Assembly: GCF_046736045.1 (NCBI RefSeq)
Contig: NZ_CP177133.1
Span: 186,001 to 250,000, forward strand
DNA from: Leptospira_A sp046736045
Lineage (GTDB): Bacteria; Spirochaetota; Leptospiria; Leptospirales; Leptospiraceae
Reading direction: 5' to 3'
DNA: 64,000 bases
The position numbers and the translations under genes were made by a program. This document shows, one piece after another, positions 8,145 to 17,092 of this stretch; positions within the stretch are counted from its first letter, which is position 1; every line of letters begins with the position of its first letter. Below the pieces are notes generated by a model that was given only the letters and a program-made list of their open reading frames with translations, did no database searches and had not been told where the DNA came from.

Positions 8145-8807
8145 TCATACATCCGATTTGGTATAAGGAACTTTCGTTTCCTTATACCAAATATAAGATC
8201 CGTAAAAAGCTATGAGTAAAAAAACAAAATACTCGACTGTCACCAAACGAATGTCTTTGAAATAGTAGAGAGCAATACAAACTACGTCTACACTGATCCA
8301 GATGTACCAAGACTCAGCGATGCGTCTTGCCAAAAGAAAATTGGCGACGATACTCGCTACTGTAGTGAAAGCATCCCAATAAGGAAAGGAAGGAGGTTCT
8401 GTAAAATAAACCGGCAACCAAGCAGGAAGACTTTTTGTAAGTTCTCCCAATAAAAAACTAAACACCAAAATGGAAAAAATCAGATACCCCCGAACTTTCC
8501 AACTTAGATCTGTTATGGGAGGTTTGACGCCTTTTCTTTTCGTCCAATAGATCCAACCGTAGATACTGGAAGCAAAAAAATAGATCTGCAAAAGCATATC
8601 CGAATACAAATGTACTTGGTAAAATAAAAAGAAAAAACAAATCGAATTAAAAATCCCTATAGGCCAGGTAATGATCCGATCGACAGATGCATAATACACA
8701 CAAAACAGACCGGAACTGATTCCTAAAAGTTCGAGAAGACTGATCGGATATTCAAGGACGAAAAACAAAACATAGTCCAAAGAAAACAAATTGGAAAAGG
8801 AGGCCAT
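8145..8807 (-). CDS. pnuC: PnuC-type nicotinamide riboside/NMN transporter
   Basis: 220 residues with seven predicted membrane segments. The family signature is present in VYYASVDRIITWPIGIFNSI and YGWIYWTKRK (the WxxWxxxK-type substrate motif). PnuC moves vitamin B3 ribosides into the cytoplasm for NAD synthesis by facilitated diffusion, normally with a kinase such as NadR that traps them; no kinase is nearby. No riboswitch is visible upstream. The last codons form a long inverted repeat (see separate entry). Confidence 0.88.
   Translation of the reverse strand: MASFSNLFSLDYVLFFVLEYPISLLELLGISSGLFCVYYASVDRIITWPIGIFNSICFFFLFYQVHLYSDMLLQIYFFASSIYGWIYWTKRKGVKPPITDLSWKVRGYLIFSILVFSFLLGELTKSLPAWLPVYFTEPPSFPYWDAFTTVASIVANFLLARRIAESWYIWISVDVVCIALYYFKDIRLVTVEYFVFLLIAFYGSYIWYKETKVPYTKSDV
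8157..8191. other. 14-bp inverted repeat within the 3' end of pnuC
   Basis: TTTGGTATAAGGAA (8157-8170) pairs perfectly with TTCCTTATACCAAA (8178-8191) across a 7-base loop. It lies in coding sequence for the C-terminus (WYKETKVPYTK). A shorter hairpin (CCGGA 8126-8130 with TCCGG 8140-8144) sits in the gap before it. Between the convergent cutA and pnuC these could help end transcription, but no clear T-run follows. Confidence 0.5.
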
Positions 8808-8875
8808 ACCGAAACCAAGCTTTTCCGATCCGAATGTATTTGCAATTGGGATATGTTTTTGTTCGGATAAAATGA

Positions 8876-10078
8876 CTACTCAGGAATTCGTTTTAAAACC
8901 AATTTCGTAATTTCGGAAGGTGCTCCCAAACGGAGAGGTGGACCCCAATATCCCGTTCCCCGACTAACATATAACCACATATCTTTGTATCTGTGAAGTC
9001 CTGCTACGAATTTCTGGGCAAGATAGATAACCAGGTTTCCCGGAAAATACTGGCCTCCATGAGTATGTCCTGATAATTGAAGATCATATCCGTATTGAAA
9101 AGCTTCTTTGATGCTATCCGGTTGGTGCGCGAGTAGGATTTTAAAATCGGAATTTTCCCCTCCCCTGATTGCTTTGCCTGGGTCGGTTGTGTGCGCGGGA
9201 AGAATACTGCCGGCCTTCAAATCTGTAACGCCAGCTATCGTCAAAGTCGCATTTTTATGTTTCACCAAATGGTTGTTATTTAATAAAACCCGGATTCCCA
9301 AGTTTTCCACTTCCTTAATCCAAGCCAGAACACCGGAATAATATTCATGATTGCCCGTGATAAAATAACTCCCGTAAGTTGCCTTCATATCTTTCAAAGG
9401 CAAAATATGATTTTTCAAACTGGCAACGCTTCCATCCACCAAATCACCTGTGATCGCAATGAAATCAGGATTCAATCGGTTGACTCTCTCCACTACATGC
9501 GTGAGAAACTTTCCTTTGATGGTCGGTCCTATGTGAATGTCGGAAATTTGTACAATTGTAAATCCATCCAAATCGGGATGTAAACCTTTTACTGGAATTT
9601 CTACCGAGACCGTTTTTAAACCTAGATGGGCTTGAAAAAAACCTACACCCGTCAATGTTCCGGCAGCGCCAATTGTTCCCAATGCAAATGCATAGCTCGT
9701 ATAACTCCACTTAGGTAAAAAGGAAAAGGTTTCAGAAAAAGAAAAATCAGGTGAAACAAAACTCACAAGCGGATTCAAAACGAAAATTCCTAAAGCAGCA
9801 ATGTCCTTCAAAAGAACCAAGGAAAACAAGATAGTAAAAAATCCGAGACTGGTAAATGCGATATAAGATAAAACTGATTGGAATCTTTCCCGGTTCACTG
9901 TTTGGCTGAAAAAATAAGAAACAGGAATGATCACCACTAGAAAAACAATCAGTGCCCAAAAAGGCCCCAAGCCCCAGCCGCTAATCCCCAAACCCTGTAC
10001 CAAACGTACGCCTGTGTACGCATACCCACTACCCAAAATCATTGTAAAGATGGAGATAAAAATTAGAAAACGAGACAT
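8876..10078 (-). CDS. Membrane-anchored calcineurin-like metallophosphoesterase
   Basis: 400 residues. Four predicted membrane segments occupy the first 155 residues; the rest is a metallophosphoesterase domain with the full metal-binding series: ISDIHIG, ITGDLVDGS, ITGNHEYYSG, LLAHQPD and LSGHTHGGQYFPG. This arrangement resembles the YkuE/YaeI family; YkuE-type enzymes have been linked to cell-wall-associated or lipid-linked phosphoesters (UDP-diacylglucosamine hydrolase-like). The substrate here is unknown. ATG start at 10078. Confidence 0.88.
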   Translation of the reverse strand: MSRFLIFISIFTMILGSGYAYTGVRLVQGLGISGWGLGPFWALIVFLVVIIPVSYFFSQTVNRERFQSVLSYIAFTSLGFFTILFSLVLLKDIAALGIFVLNPLVSFVSPDFSFSETFSFLPKWSYTSYAFALGTIGAAGTLTGVGFFQAHLGLKTVSVEIPVKGLHPDLDGFTIVQISDIHIGPTIKGKFLTHVVERVNRLNPDFIAITGDLVDGSVASLKNHILPLKDMKATYGSYFITGNHEYYSGVLAWIKEVENLGIRVLLNNNHLVKHKNATLTIAGVTDLKAGSILPAHTTDPGKAIRGGENSDFKILLAHQPDSIKEAFQYGYDLQLSGHTHGGQYFPGNLVIYLAQKFVAGLHRYKDMWLYVSRGTGYWGPPLRLGAPSEITKLVLKRIPE

Positions 10079-10142
10079 GGAACTTCCTTTGGTAATTAGA
10101 CGATCGGTTCAGTGAAATGGATATGAAGTAACGGCACGAATT

Positions 10143-11528
10143 TTATTTTTGCTCGGTTTTCTCAAAACCATAGATCGTCTTAAATGCTTTAAAAATACAA
10201 AACGCTAAAAAATAACAAAGGCAGTTCAATACCAAAATGGAAGATAAAATGATACTGTCACCTGTGATCATTTTTGTTTCCACCCTTGCCGGGAAAATCA
10301 CTTCATCAAGAAACTTAAAAAGATTAATGGAATAGAAGAAAAAGTTCCTATCTATTTGAACGGTAAGATGACCGAATAATTGATGAACGATCATTTGAAA
10401 TAATCCGATAAAAATGACAGGTTTCAGTATCCTGTAGTATCCTCCATGAACGAAATAAAGAAGCCGTTTCAAAAAACTGTCCCTGGAAGAAAAATACTGC
10501 AGGTATCTGTCGATGTCGGTGCTTGCAAAACGTAAGTCATCGTGTTTATTCAATTTTTTCATCGTATTGATGATGTTAAGTTGCGTTTGTTTATTCCGAA
10601 GGCATAAATCTTTCCTGGAACGAAGTGCATAGGAATTGAATTCCTTTGCGGAAGCAAAATGATAATACAACCTGCTTTTGACCAATATGGTTTTGCCGAA
10701 AAAATCTTTATTTTTCCTTACTACTAGAATCCCTTCAAAAGCAGGAGACCTTTCATGGAAATATTTATGTACAACATTTTCATCAAACTCGAAAGTAGAC
10801 TCCCGAATCGTAAACGTTGCTTTGGAAGGATTGATATGATTTAATAATTTTAAAGATGTGATTTTGTCCAAGATGATATCGTTAGCCGATAAAACCAAAT
10901 ACTCGATTTTATTTTCGGATAACGATAATTCTCCACCGGAAGGTTCGTGAGATTCTTCCACCAGGATATCAATTTCACAATCATGAATGATAACTTTCGA
11001 TTGATTTACCGTCCGGAAATATTCTATTCTCAGAATTTTACTTTCTGAAACAGTAACATTAAAAGATTTGAATGTTCTGTTGTTTTCCCGATCATAATCC
11101 CCGACCAAATTGGTCAGGTGCAAATATCTCAATGTCAGTCTATGAAAATAATAACCGGCGATTTCATAATTTTTAAATATGGTGGAATGATAAGAACCGG
11201 AATGTGCTTTACCGTCGGCAAAAAGTCCCTCGTCATCGAAAATCACCACTATATTTTGTTGTAAATCATTGATTATTTTTTCTTCATTTAACTTTGTATG
11301 TACGCAAAGATCAAAAATATAATCATCATTAAACGTGAATCCATCATCGGAATAATTTCCGAAAATTCCGATGGGATAAAAAGTATGAGCGGAAAGAGTT
11401 TTTTTTACATCTTCGGAATGGGAAAGTTGCATACCATTCGAGCTGATCGGAGTCCCCTCTGCATCACACATCCAATGGTCAATGCGAAGATAAATAAGAC
11501 TGACGGGATCAATTTCTTTTTTCATCAT
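10143..11528 (-). CDS. Unrecognised protein with C-terminal membrane segments
   Basis: 461 residues, no family recognised. The first ~330 residues are hydrophilic with alternating short strands and many Ser/Asn/Thr, suggestive of a beta-helix or other all-beta fold. Two hydrophobic segments at the C-terminus (about 365-385 and 425-450) could be membrane spans, with a Lys/Glu-ending tail. It follows the lipase-like lipoprotein gene after 12 bases and is probably its operon partner. The sequence is AT-rich and Lys/Asn-rich compared with neighbours, which could indicate lateral acquisition. Confidence 0.6.
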   Translation of the reverse strand: MMKKEIDPVSLIYLRIDHWMCDAEGTPISSNGMQLSHSEDVKKTLSAHTFYPIGIFGNYSDDGFTFNDDYIFDLCVHTKLNEEKIINDLQQNIVVIFDDEGLFADGKAHSGSYHSTIFKNYEIAGYYFHRLTLRYLHLTNLVGDYDRENNRTFKSFNVTVSESKILRIEYFRTVNQSKVIIHDCEIDILVEESHEPSGGELSLSENKIEYLVLSANDIILDKITSLKLLNHINPSKATFTIRESTFEFDENVVHKYFHERSPAFEGILVVRKNKDFFGKTILVKSRLYYHFASAKEFNSYALRSRKDLCLRNKQTQLNIINTMKKLNKHDDLRFASTDIDRYLQYFSSRDSFLKRLLYFVHGGYYRILKPVIFIGLFQMIVHQLFGHLTVQIDRNFFFYSINLFKFLDEVIFPARVETKMITGDSIILSSILVLNCLCYFLAFCIFKAFKTIYGFEKTEQK

Positions 11529-11540
11529 AGTTGAAATATT

Positions 11541-12692
11541 TCACTTACGGATTAAATCAAGTATGTGAGTTTGTACCGCTTCTTCATTCAAAATGGAAGA
11601 ATGTTCACCTGTGGTGAGAAAGGATTCATAATCAATTCCTGGCGGAGGGACTGAACTTTCAAATGTTACTCTACCGTCTCCCGGCGCGTACTTTGCATTT
11701 TTAAAATCCCAATTCCAGTTCCCCGCATCCGTTTTGTTTCCAAACAAAGTGCGAATCGTAGAACGGTTGTTTGCATGTATTACAAATACAGGAGGCACAT
11801 TTTTGGAAAGAACAGGGTCCAAGCTTTTTCGAAAAACAAATGCCCGGTCCAACTGAGACTGAAAACGATCGATTTTGTAATCAGTACATTTTGAATTTGA
11901 AGAATAAACTCCCAGTTGAAATTTTTTCCAGTCCTCCGCCCGGAAATAGGATAGTTTCCCGATTTCCCCATTGAACGCATGCAAGGTGTCTTTGGTATCC
12001 CATTTTTCATTCCTGGAAAAAAATGTAAAAACGGACTCGAAACTTTGAACGATACAAGGAGCGGTAATGGTTTCGTTGAAAGCTATGGGAATACCCGGAA
12101 TCAAATCTTCCATAAATCCGATACCTCCCCGAAAAGGAGTCCCCACGAATACCGCTTTGGCGAATAAATCCTTTCTTCGATTCAAAACGGAAAGAGTCAA
12201 TAAGCCTCCGTTGCTGTGACCTATGACTACCGGCGGTCTGCCATCGTTATCCTTTTTAACCGTTTGCAAAAAATCTTCCAGAAGTTCGGCGGATTCCGAA
12301 TTGTCCTTTCTCCAGTCATACGGGAAGGTATAGAGTAAGATGCCCTCTTTATCTGACATAAAATTCAACCAAGGCGAATAGATTTTAACATCGATTAGGT
12401 ACGGAATCAAACGAACCCTTTCCAACACCTTTCCGGGAATGATCCCATCTTCGTTTTTTAAAGTTAAGTCCGGAGAAGAAAAATTTAACGATTGAAATGC
12501 AGTCAACCAAACCTTTTTCGAGGAATCATTCACATCTTTATCTTTGCGGAAAAGTTCGGAACCTTTATAGCCGGGAACAAAAACAACGGATATCATTTTG
12601 GGAACGGACGATTTGTCTTTCCGAGCGAAAGGGGTGCAGTAAGTCAGAAGAAAAATAATGAAAATGTAAATCGGCAAAAAACAAAGCTTCAT
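11541..12692 (-). CDS. LCAT-like alpha/beta-hydrolase lipoprotein
   Basis: 383 residues. The N-terminus ends in a lipobox (LLTYC, Cys19), so it is probably an outer- or inner-membrane lipoprotein. The hydrolase fold shows VFVPGYKGSEL near the first strand, the nucleophile elbow GHSNGG (Ser160), an acidic residue in PGDGRVTFES and a histidine in TGEHSSIL, i.e. a full Ser-Asp-His set as in lecithin:cholesterol acyltransferase / lipase relatives. Likely acts on lipids or esters in the envelope. The substrate is not predictable. First gene of a two-gene operon. Confidence 0.8.
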   Translation of the reverse strand: MKLCFLPIYIFIIFLLTYCTPFARKDKSSVPKMISVVFVPGYKGSELFRKDKDVNDSSKKVWLTAFQSLNFSSPDLTLKNEDGIIPGKVLERVRLIPYLIDVKIYSPWLNFMSDKEGILLYTFPYDWRKDNSESAELLEDFLQTVKKDNDGRPPVVIGHSNGGLLTLSVLNRRKDLFAKAVFVGTPFRGGIGFMEDLIPGIPIAFNETITAPCIVQSFESVFTFFSRNEKWDTKDTLHAFNGEIGKLSYFRAEDWKKFQLGVYSSNSKCTDYKIDRFQSQLDRAFVFRKSLDPVLSKNVPPVFVIHANNRSTIRTLFGNKTDAGNWNWDFKNAKYAPGDGRVTFESSVPPPGIDYESFLTTGEHSSILNEEAVQTHILDLIRK

Positions 12693-12771
12693 AATGTATG
12701 GACCTTTATCCTGTATGTCACAACCACCCTCTTTACAGAAAGCGAATAACTTTTGATTCTATAAAGAAAAT

Positions 12772-13449
12772 TTAAATTCGAAATAACTCTTCTTTGAAAC
12801 CTTTTTCCCCCAACCACTTGCTCTGCAAAATATTATAACCTACAATTTCAAAATCTCTGGATAATAATTTTCTATATTGTTTTGCCGATCTTTGATAAGC
12901 ATAAGGATCCAGAAAATCCATCTCTTTTTTCATTACCGCATAATCTTCCTTTGTCGGAACCGTAAAATAAAGATAATTGCAATATTTGGCGAGTCGTTCC
13001 AATAAACCGGGCAATTCGGAATCGGGGAGATACTGGATCACCGAATTGCAAATCCCCAATTCGACCGGTTCCCTTTCCAATTTCGGAAGTGAAAAAGATT
13101 CCAAAGCGGAATGATAAACTTGAAACTTGTCGGATTTTTTCACCCAATCTTTTTTCAGAAGATCATGATAAGCGTCTTCGGATGCATCCACGGCAAATAC
13201 TTTAACAGGTGCAAAGCTACGCACGAATTCACGGAGTAAAATGCCTTTCCCGAATCCGAAGTCTGCAATTTTATAAACCGGGATTTCCATCAGTTGAAAC
13301 AAAGTATGCAAATATTGGGCGTGTTGTTTGGCGTTATACGATCCATCCACGTCCAGACCATTTCCGTAAATCTCCGACCAGTATGTTCCATCGAAAGCTT
13401 TTCCGTTTTTTCCAAGACCCGGTTTTGTTCTGTTGAGAAAGGATTTCAT
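12772..13449 (-). CDS. SAM-dependent class I methyltransferase
   Basis: 225 residues. Motif I (KIADFGFGKGILLREFV) for SAM binding is followed by the acidic end of strand 2 (VFAVDASEDAY) and a motif IV-like strand (ELGICNSVIQYLPDSEL). No substrate-recognition domain is recognised. Its ATG overlaps or abuts the start of the divergent membrane protein at 13433/13598. Confidence 0.75.
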   Translation of the reverse strand: MKSFLNRTKPGLGKNGKAFDGTYWSEIYGNGLDVDGSYNAKQHAQYLHTLFQLMEIPVYKIADFGFGKGILLREFVRSFAPVKVFAVDASEDAYHDLLKKDWVKKSDKFQVYHSALESFSLPKLEREPVELGICNSVIQYLPDSELPGLLERLAKYCNYLYFTVPTKEDYAVMKKEMDFLDPYAYQRSAKQYRKLLSRDFEIVGYNILQSKWLGEKGFKEELFRI

Positions 13450-13597
13450 GTTTGTGATTTATTTGCTTATTGTATATATGTTTGCAAGTTGGTTTTTTGA
13501 AAATCGGAAATTTATAAGAATCATTTTCAAGAAATACGGTAAGGAAAAGATTTATTTTTCACTTGTTAAGATTCTGCCTTCCTTAGAGACTTTTGCC

Positions 13598-15697
13598 ATG
13601 GGAATATTCGTAGATCGGGAGAAAACGAAAAGGATCGCAATTTACATCCTCTTTATTTTACTGCTGGTTTACCGTTTCCGCTCCCTATTCGTTCTGGATG
13701 AATCCGTCAGTTGGGATGCTCCGGGTCATAAAATCCTCATAGGTATCTTTTCAAAATTGGGAAAAGAATTTTTGGCAGAAGGATACGTTGAAGATTGGTT
13801 TGGCGGATTCCCTGCTTTTCGATTTTACCCTCCTGCATTCTCATTGATCGGTTCGCTCCCTCATTGGCTGGGATGGAATCTGGATCTGTCTTTGCGATTT
13901 GCAGTCCTTGTTACGATCGTTATACTTTCATTAGGTTATGTTTATTTCACATCCGTATTTCTTCCGACGGAAATTGCTTTTGTTTCTCTTTTTTTATATG
14001 CGAGTTTTTCCGGATCTCCCGTATTAGGTGCTTCGTTTGCGGGTGTATGGGGAGGAAATTTCCCTTCTTTGCTTGGATCAGGGCTTACTTATTTTGCAAT
14101 CGGAAGCTGGATACGTTACACAAGAAACCGCCATCCGAAACATCTTGTAATCTGCGTACTGAGTTTGAGTTTACTCGGATACACTCATTATCTGGGTTTT
14201 ATATTTTGTTATTTCATCCTTTTCGTTTTATTTCTATTTCATAAAGATAACCCGGAGAAAAAGAAAAACTTTATATTTCTTTTTTTGCCGGTTTTATTCG
14301 CCTTACCGTCTCTGTACGGGCCGATTTTTCAAGGAAACGAAAATCTCGGAGAAACATTATTTGCATACTATCCTTTTTTACAAACCATGTTCGGAGAAAC
14401 TGAGAGTGATTCGGTTCTAAAACAATTTTTACTGACACCAGCGAGAATGATTCCTTTTTTATTTTTAATCGGAGTGTTTTTATCTTTTCAAAACATAAAA
14501 GAAAACGGGCCTTATATCATTGTTTGTTTTGTTTTTTTTCTGATGACTCAGGATGTTTCCTTTGTGAAATTTTTTTCTTTCACGAAAATTCATTTTTACC
14601 GCTCTTGGGATCTTTTTCTGGGAATTTTTTATATGTTGGCGGTCAAAGGCTTCTGGGAATATAAACCGACGATTTCCACAAAATACGCGCTATATGGTAT
14701 AGGCATCATCGCTCTGATTTTACTCGGACCAAAATCTTTCGGTTCTCCCTTATCCCCTTCTGCCATCAGCGATTCCGTATCTTTTCTGCGGAAGAACATC
14801 CCTCCCCATTCCAATTTATATTTGGAAACGACCCTTTCCGCTCCCTGGAACCGCTCGCCCCATTTGGCACTCTCTTGGATCTATGAGTCCGATTTCAAAT
14901 CGGATAACGGGCTTATGGTGGAATCCAGCTGGACACCTTTCGTACAAAGATTGTATCTTCCGATTCAGAATGAAAACGACTTTCAATGGGGGTTTTCTGA
15001 TCCGAGAGCGGACTACTCCCTGAATTTTCCGAGTCCGGAAATATCGATTCGATTTTTACAAGAAAGAAACGTAGACTTTTTAGTTGCGAAAACCGGAAGC
15101 TTTCGAAACAATTTTTCTTTTTTGAAGGAAGAAGTTGCTTCTTCTCATCATCACTTAAATCTATTGAAAATCCCCGAACCTGGGGGCGAGATCAAACAAA
15201 TGCCGATAGGATTGGTTTCGATAGCAACTGTCTTAGAAGAGGAGACAACAAATTCACCTAAAGAGTTTTTTATAGAATCGTTTTTACTGACCGAACAAAA
15301 AACAAACGAACCAGTTCTTTATTTGGACTTAAACCCTATTTGGAACCAAATTCCTGTTAGTGAAATACAGAAGGACATTCCTATCATCCGTATTTACGAT
15401 CCTAAAAAGCACATCATCGTGGAAACTCTGCAAAAAAAACAGGAAATACCGGAATGTAATTCAAAAGTTATTTCCAAATCTTACTTCGGTTCTTTAAAAC
15501 CGGAATCAAATTTGCAATTGTACAGAACACAATTCAACCAAACGTTCGTTTGTCTGCGAGATGAAAAACCGCAAAATCTTTATCTCCCCCAAGCACTTGG
15601 AATCGTCAAGTTCGTGGGTTTGATTTTGATTTTTTCAGGATGGATTGCCGCACTTGTTTTTTCTCTCCTAAACAGAAACGATGTGCCTAAGGAATGA
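13598..15697 (+). CDS. Large multi-membrane protein, putative GT-C-type glycosyltransferase
   Basis: About 699 residues from the ATG at 13598, which follows a basic/charged segment and begins a membrane helix soon after (RIAIYILFILLLVYRF); an earlier in-frame ATG at 13433 would overlap the divergent methyltransferase. Around 11 membrane segments are visible, with an early periplasmic loop holding acidic residues (LDESVSWDAPGHK, EDWFGGFPAFRFYPP) as in GT-C lipid-linked sugar transferases, a soluble region (~450-640), and a final membrane helix. Donor and acceptor are unknown. Confidence 0.65.
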   Translation: MGIFVDREKTKRIAIYILFILLLVYRFRSLFVLDESVSWDAPGHKILIGIFSKLGKEFLAEGYVEDWFGGFPAFRFYPPAFSLIGSLPHWLGWNLDLSLRFAVLVTIVILSLGYVYFTSVFLPTEIAFVSLFLYASFSGSPVLGASFAGVWGGNFPSLLGSGLTYFAIGSWIRYTRNRHPKHLVICVLSLSLLGYTHYLGFIFCYFILFVLFLFHKDNPEKKKNFIFLFLPVLFALPSLYGPIFQGNENLGETLFAYYPFLQTMFGETESDSVLKQFLLTPARMIPFLFLIGVFLSFQNIKENGPYIIVCFVFFLMTQDVSFVKFFSFTKIHFYRSWDLFLGIFYMLAVKGFWEYKPTISTKYALYGIGIIALILLGPKSFGSPLSPSAISDSVSFLRKNIPPHSNLYLETTLSAPWNRSPHLALSWIYESDFKSDNGLMVESSWTPFVQRLYLPIQNENDFQWGFSDPRADYSLNFPSPEISIRFLQERNVDFLVAKTGSFRNNFSFLKEEVASSHHHLNLLKIPEPGGEIKQMPIGLVSIATVLEEETTNSPKEFFIESFLLTEQKTNEPVLYLDLNPIWNQIPVSEIQKDIPIIRIYDPKKHIIVETLQKKQEIPECNSKVISKSYFGSLKPESNLQLYRTQFNQTFVCLRDEKPQNLYLPQALGIVKFVGLILIFSGWIAALVFSLLNRNDVPKE

Positions 15698-17070
15698 ATT
15701 ATTTTCCAATTCGGTTGATTTTGCATCATTGCTAAAAGAAAACTTCCGTGTTTTTTGGAATCAATGATCACATAATCATAACCCAAATAATATGGAAGTT
15801 CGGATAAATTTTCTTCTTCGTTTTTCCAAAAAGAAAAAATCATTTGGTAACGTGTCGGATCTTTCATAAATGAATAGATAGGATTTAAACCGAAAGGATA
15901 AATGAGTTTGGGGCAGTTGAAATAAAATACAGGAAAATCATCCCATCGGATCCAAAGTTTGGTTCCGGTTTCCAATTTTCCGCAAACCAGAAAAACAGAT
16001 GTTAGATTATTTTCCTCTCTGATTTTTTTGATTTGATAATCCACTCCTTGTGCCAATTGCCCCGCATAAAAAAAGAATAAACATCCGAAAACCACAGCAA
16101 ACTTATCATTCCGGATCTTTTGCTTAAGAGAGAAAGAAGAACCTAACCAAAGTAACCCGACAGGAACGGCCCATTCGATGCTCTTCGTAGTAAAATAAGA
16201 AGAAATGAAACCAATCGCAAAAAGAATTGCAAGTGCATGATCTCCGTCTTTTTTTGCAAAAAAAGAAATCAATATAAGAACAAAGAATGTTTGAAAAAAC
16301 AGAAGGTTACCGGGAGAAAGCCATTCCGCGATTTTTTCAATATCATTCGGTTGAAAAATTTGCCCCCACCACTCCAGATAGAATGCATAAAATTGATTCG
16401 GAAAAGAAGGATGAATGAAGAGGCCCAAACAGAATCCGATCAAAGTATAATAGAACAAAGAATACTCTTTCAAAAATCCCCGTATCGAAGGAAGAGAAAC
16501 ATCTGTATGTTTATGAAAACGATATCTCCCAATGAAGGACAAACTGTTTGAAACAAATGAATACAAAAGAACCAAAGGAGAAAGAGGATACGTCCAAACA
16601 AGAATCCAAGTCAGAGAAAGAATCGCCCATTTGTTTTTTCGGTTCCAAACGATCAGATATACTACAAATAACGGGAAAAAAACAAGCAAACCCTTGCCGA
16701 ATAACAGTCTGCCTGTGAACACATATGACCCGAAAAGAAAAAGTCCGGAATAAAAGAAAATATCCCGTTTGTTTTTCGCTTTCGTATAAATCAGAAAGCT
16801 GAATAAACAAACAGACATAAGGAGAGCGATCCAAAGTTTGATTCCGAAGACCGGTACAAATCTTAATAATTGATGATATATGAAATGCGTATCTCCATAT
16901 CCTTCCGACCAAACCGATTCAGCGGCAGAAGGAACGGCGAAAATAAATCCGTCCCTGCCGTAGTCTCTGGCAATCCCCAAATGAAACAGTACATCCGAGT
17001 CCAAAAGACCGATATCAATTTGAAGTAAATAGTATATGTAGCTAAAAAATAGAATTGAAGAGAGATACAC
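15580..17070 (-). CDS. Multi-membrane protein, putative GT-C glycosyltransferase-like
   Basis: 496 residues from a GTG (no better start is visible). About ten membrane segments; the first loop contains LLDSDVLFHLGIARDYGRDG, acidic residues at the position of the GT-C catalytic loop. The 3' end overlaps the convergent membrane-protein gene by 118 bases, and the last ~40 residues are hydrophilic and less convincing, so the true stop context may have changed recently. It follows the beta-propeller lipoprotein gene by 22 bases and is probably co-transcribed with it. Confidence 0.6.
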   Translation of the reverse strand: MYLSSILFFSYIYYLLQIDIGLLDSDVLFHLGIARDYGRDGFIFAVPSAAESVWSEGYGDTHFIYHQLLRFVPVFGIKLWIALLMSVCLFSFLIYTKAKNKRDIFFYSGLFLFGSYVFTGRLLFGKGLLVFFPLFVVYLIVWNRKNKWAILSLTWILVWTYPLSPLVLLYSFVSNSLSFIGRYRFHKHTDVSLPSIRGFLKEYSLFYYTLIGFCLGLFIHPSFPNQFYAFYLEWWGQIFQPNDIEKIAEWLSPGNLLFFQTFFVLILISFFAKKDGDHALAILFAIGFISSYFTTKSIEWAVPVGLLWLGSSFSLKQKIRNDKFAVVFGCLFFFYAGQLAQGVDYQIKKIREENNLTSVFLVCGKLETGTKLWIRWDDFPVFYFNCPKLIYPFGLNPIYSFMKDPTRYQMIFSFWKNEEENLSELPYYLGYDYVIIDSKKHGSFLLAMMQNQPNWKIIHSLGTSFLFRREKTSAAIHPEKIKIKPTNLTIPSAWGR

Positions 17071-17092
17071 CCATCGGAATTTTCTGAATTGA

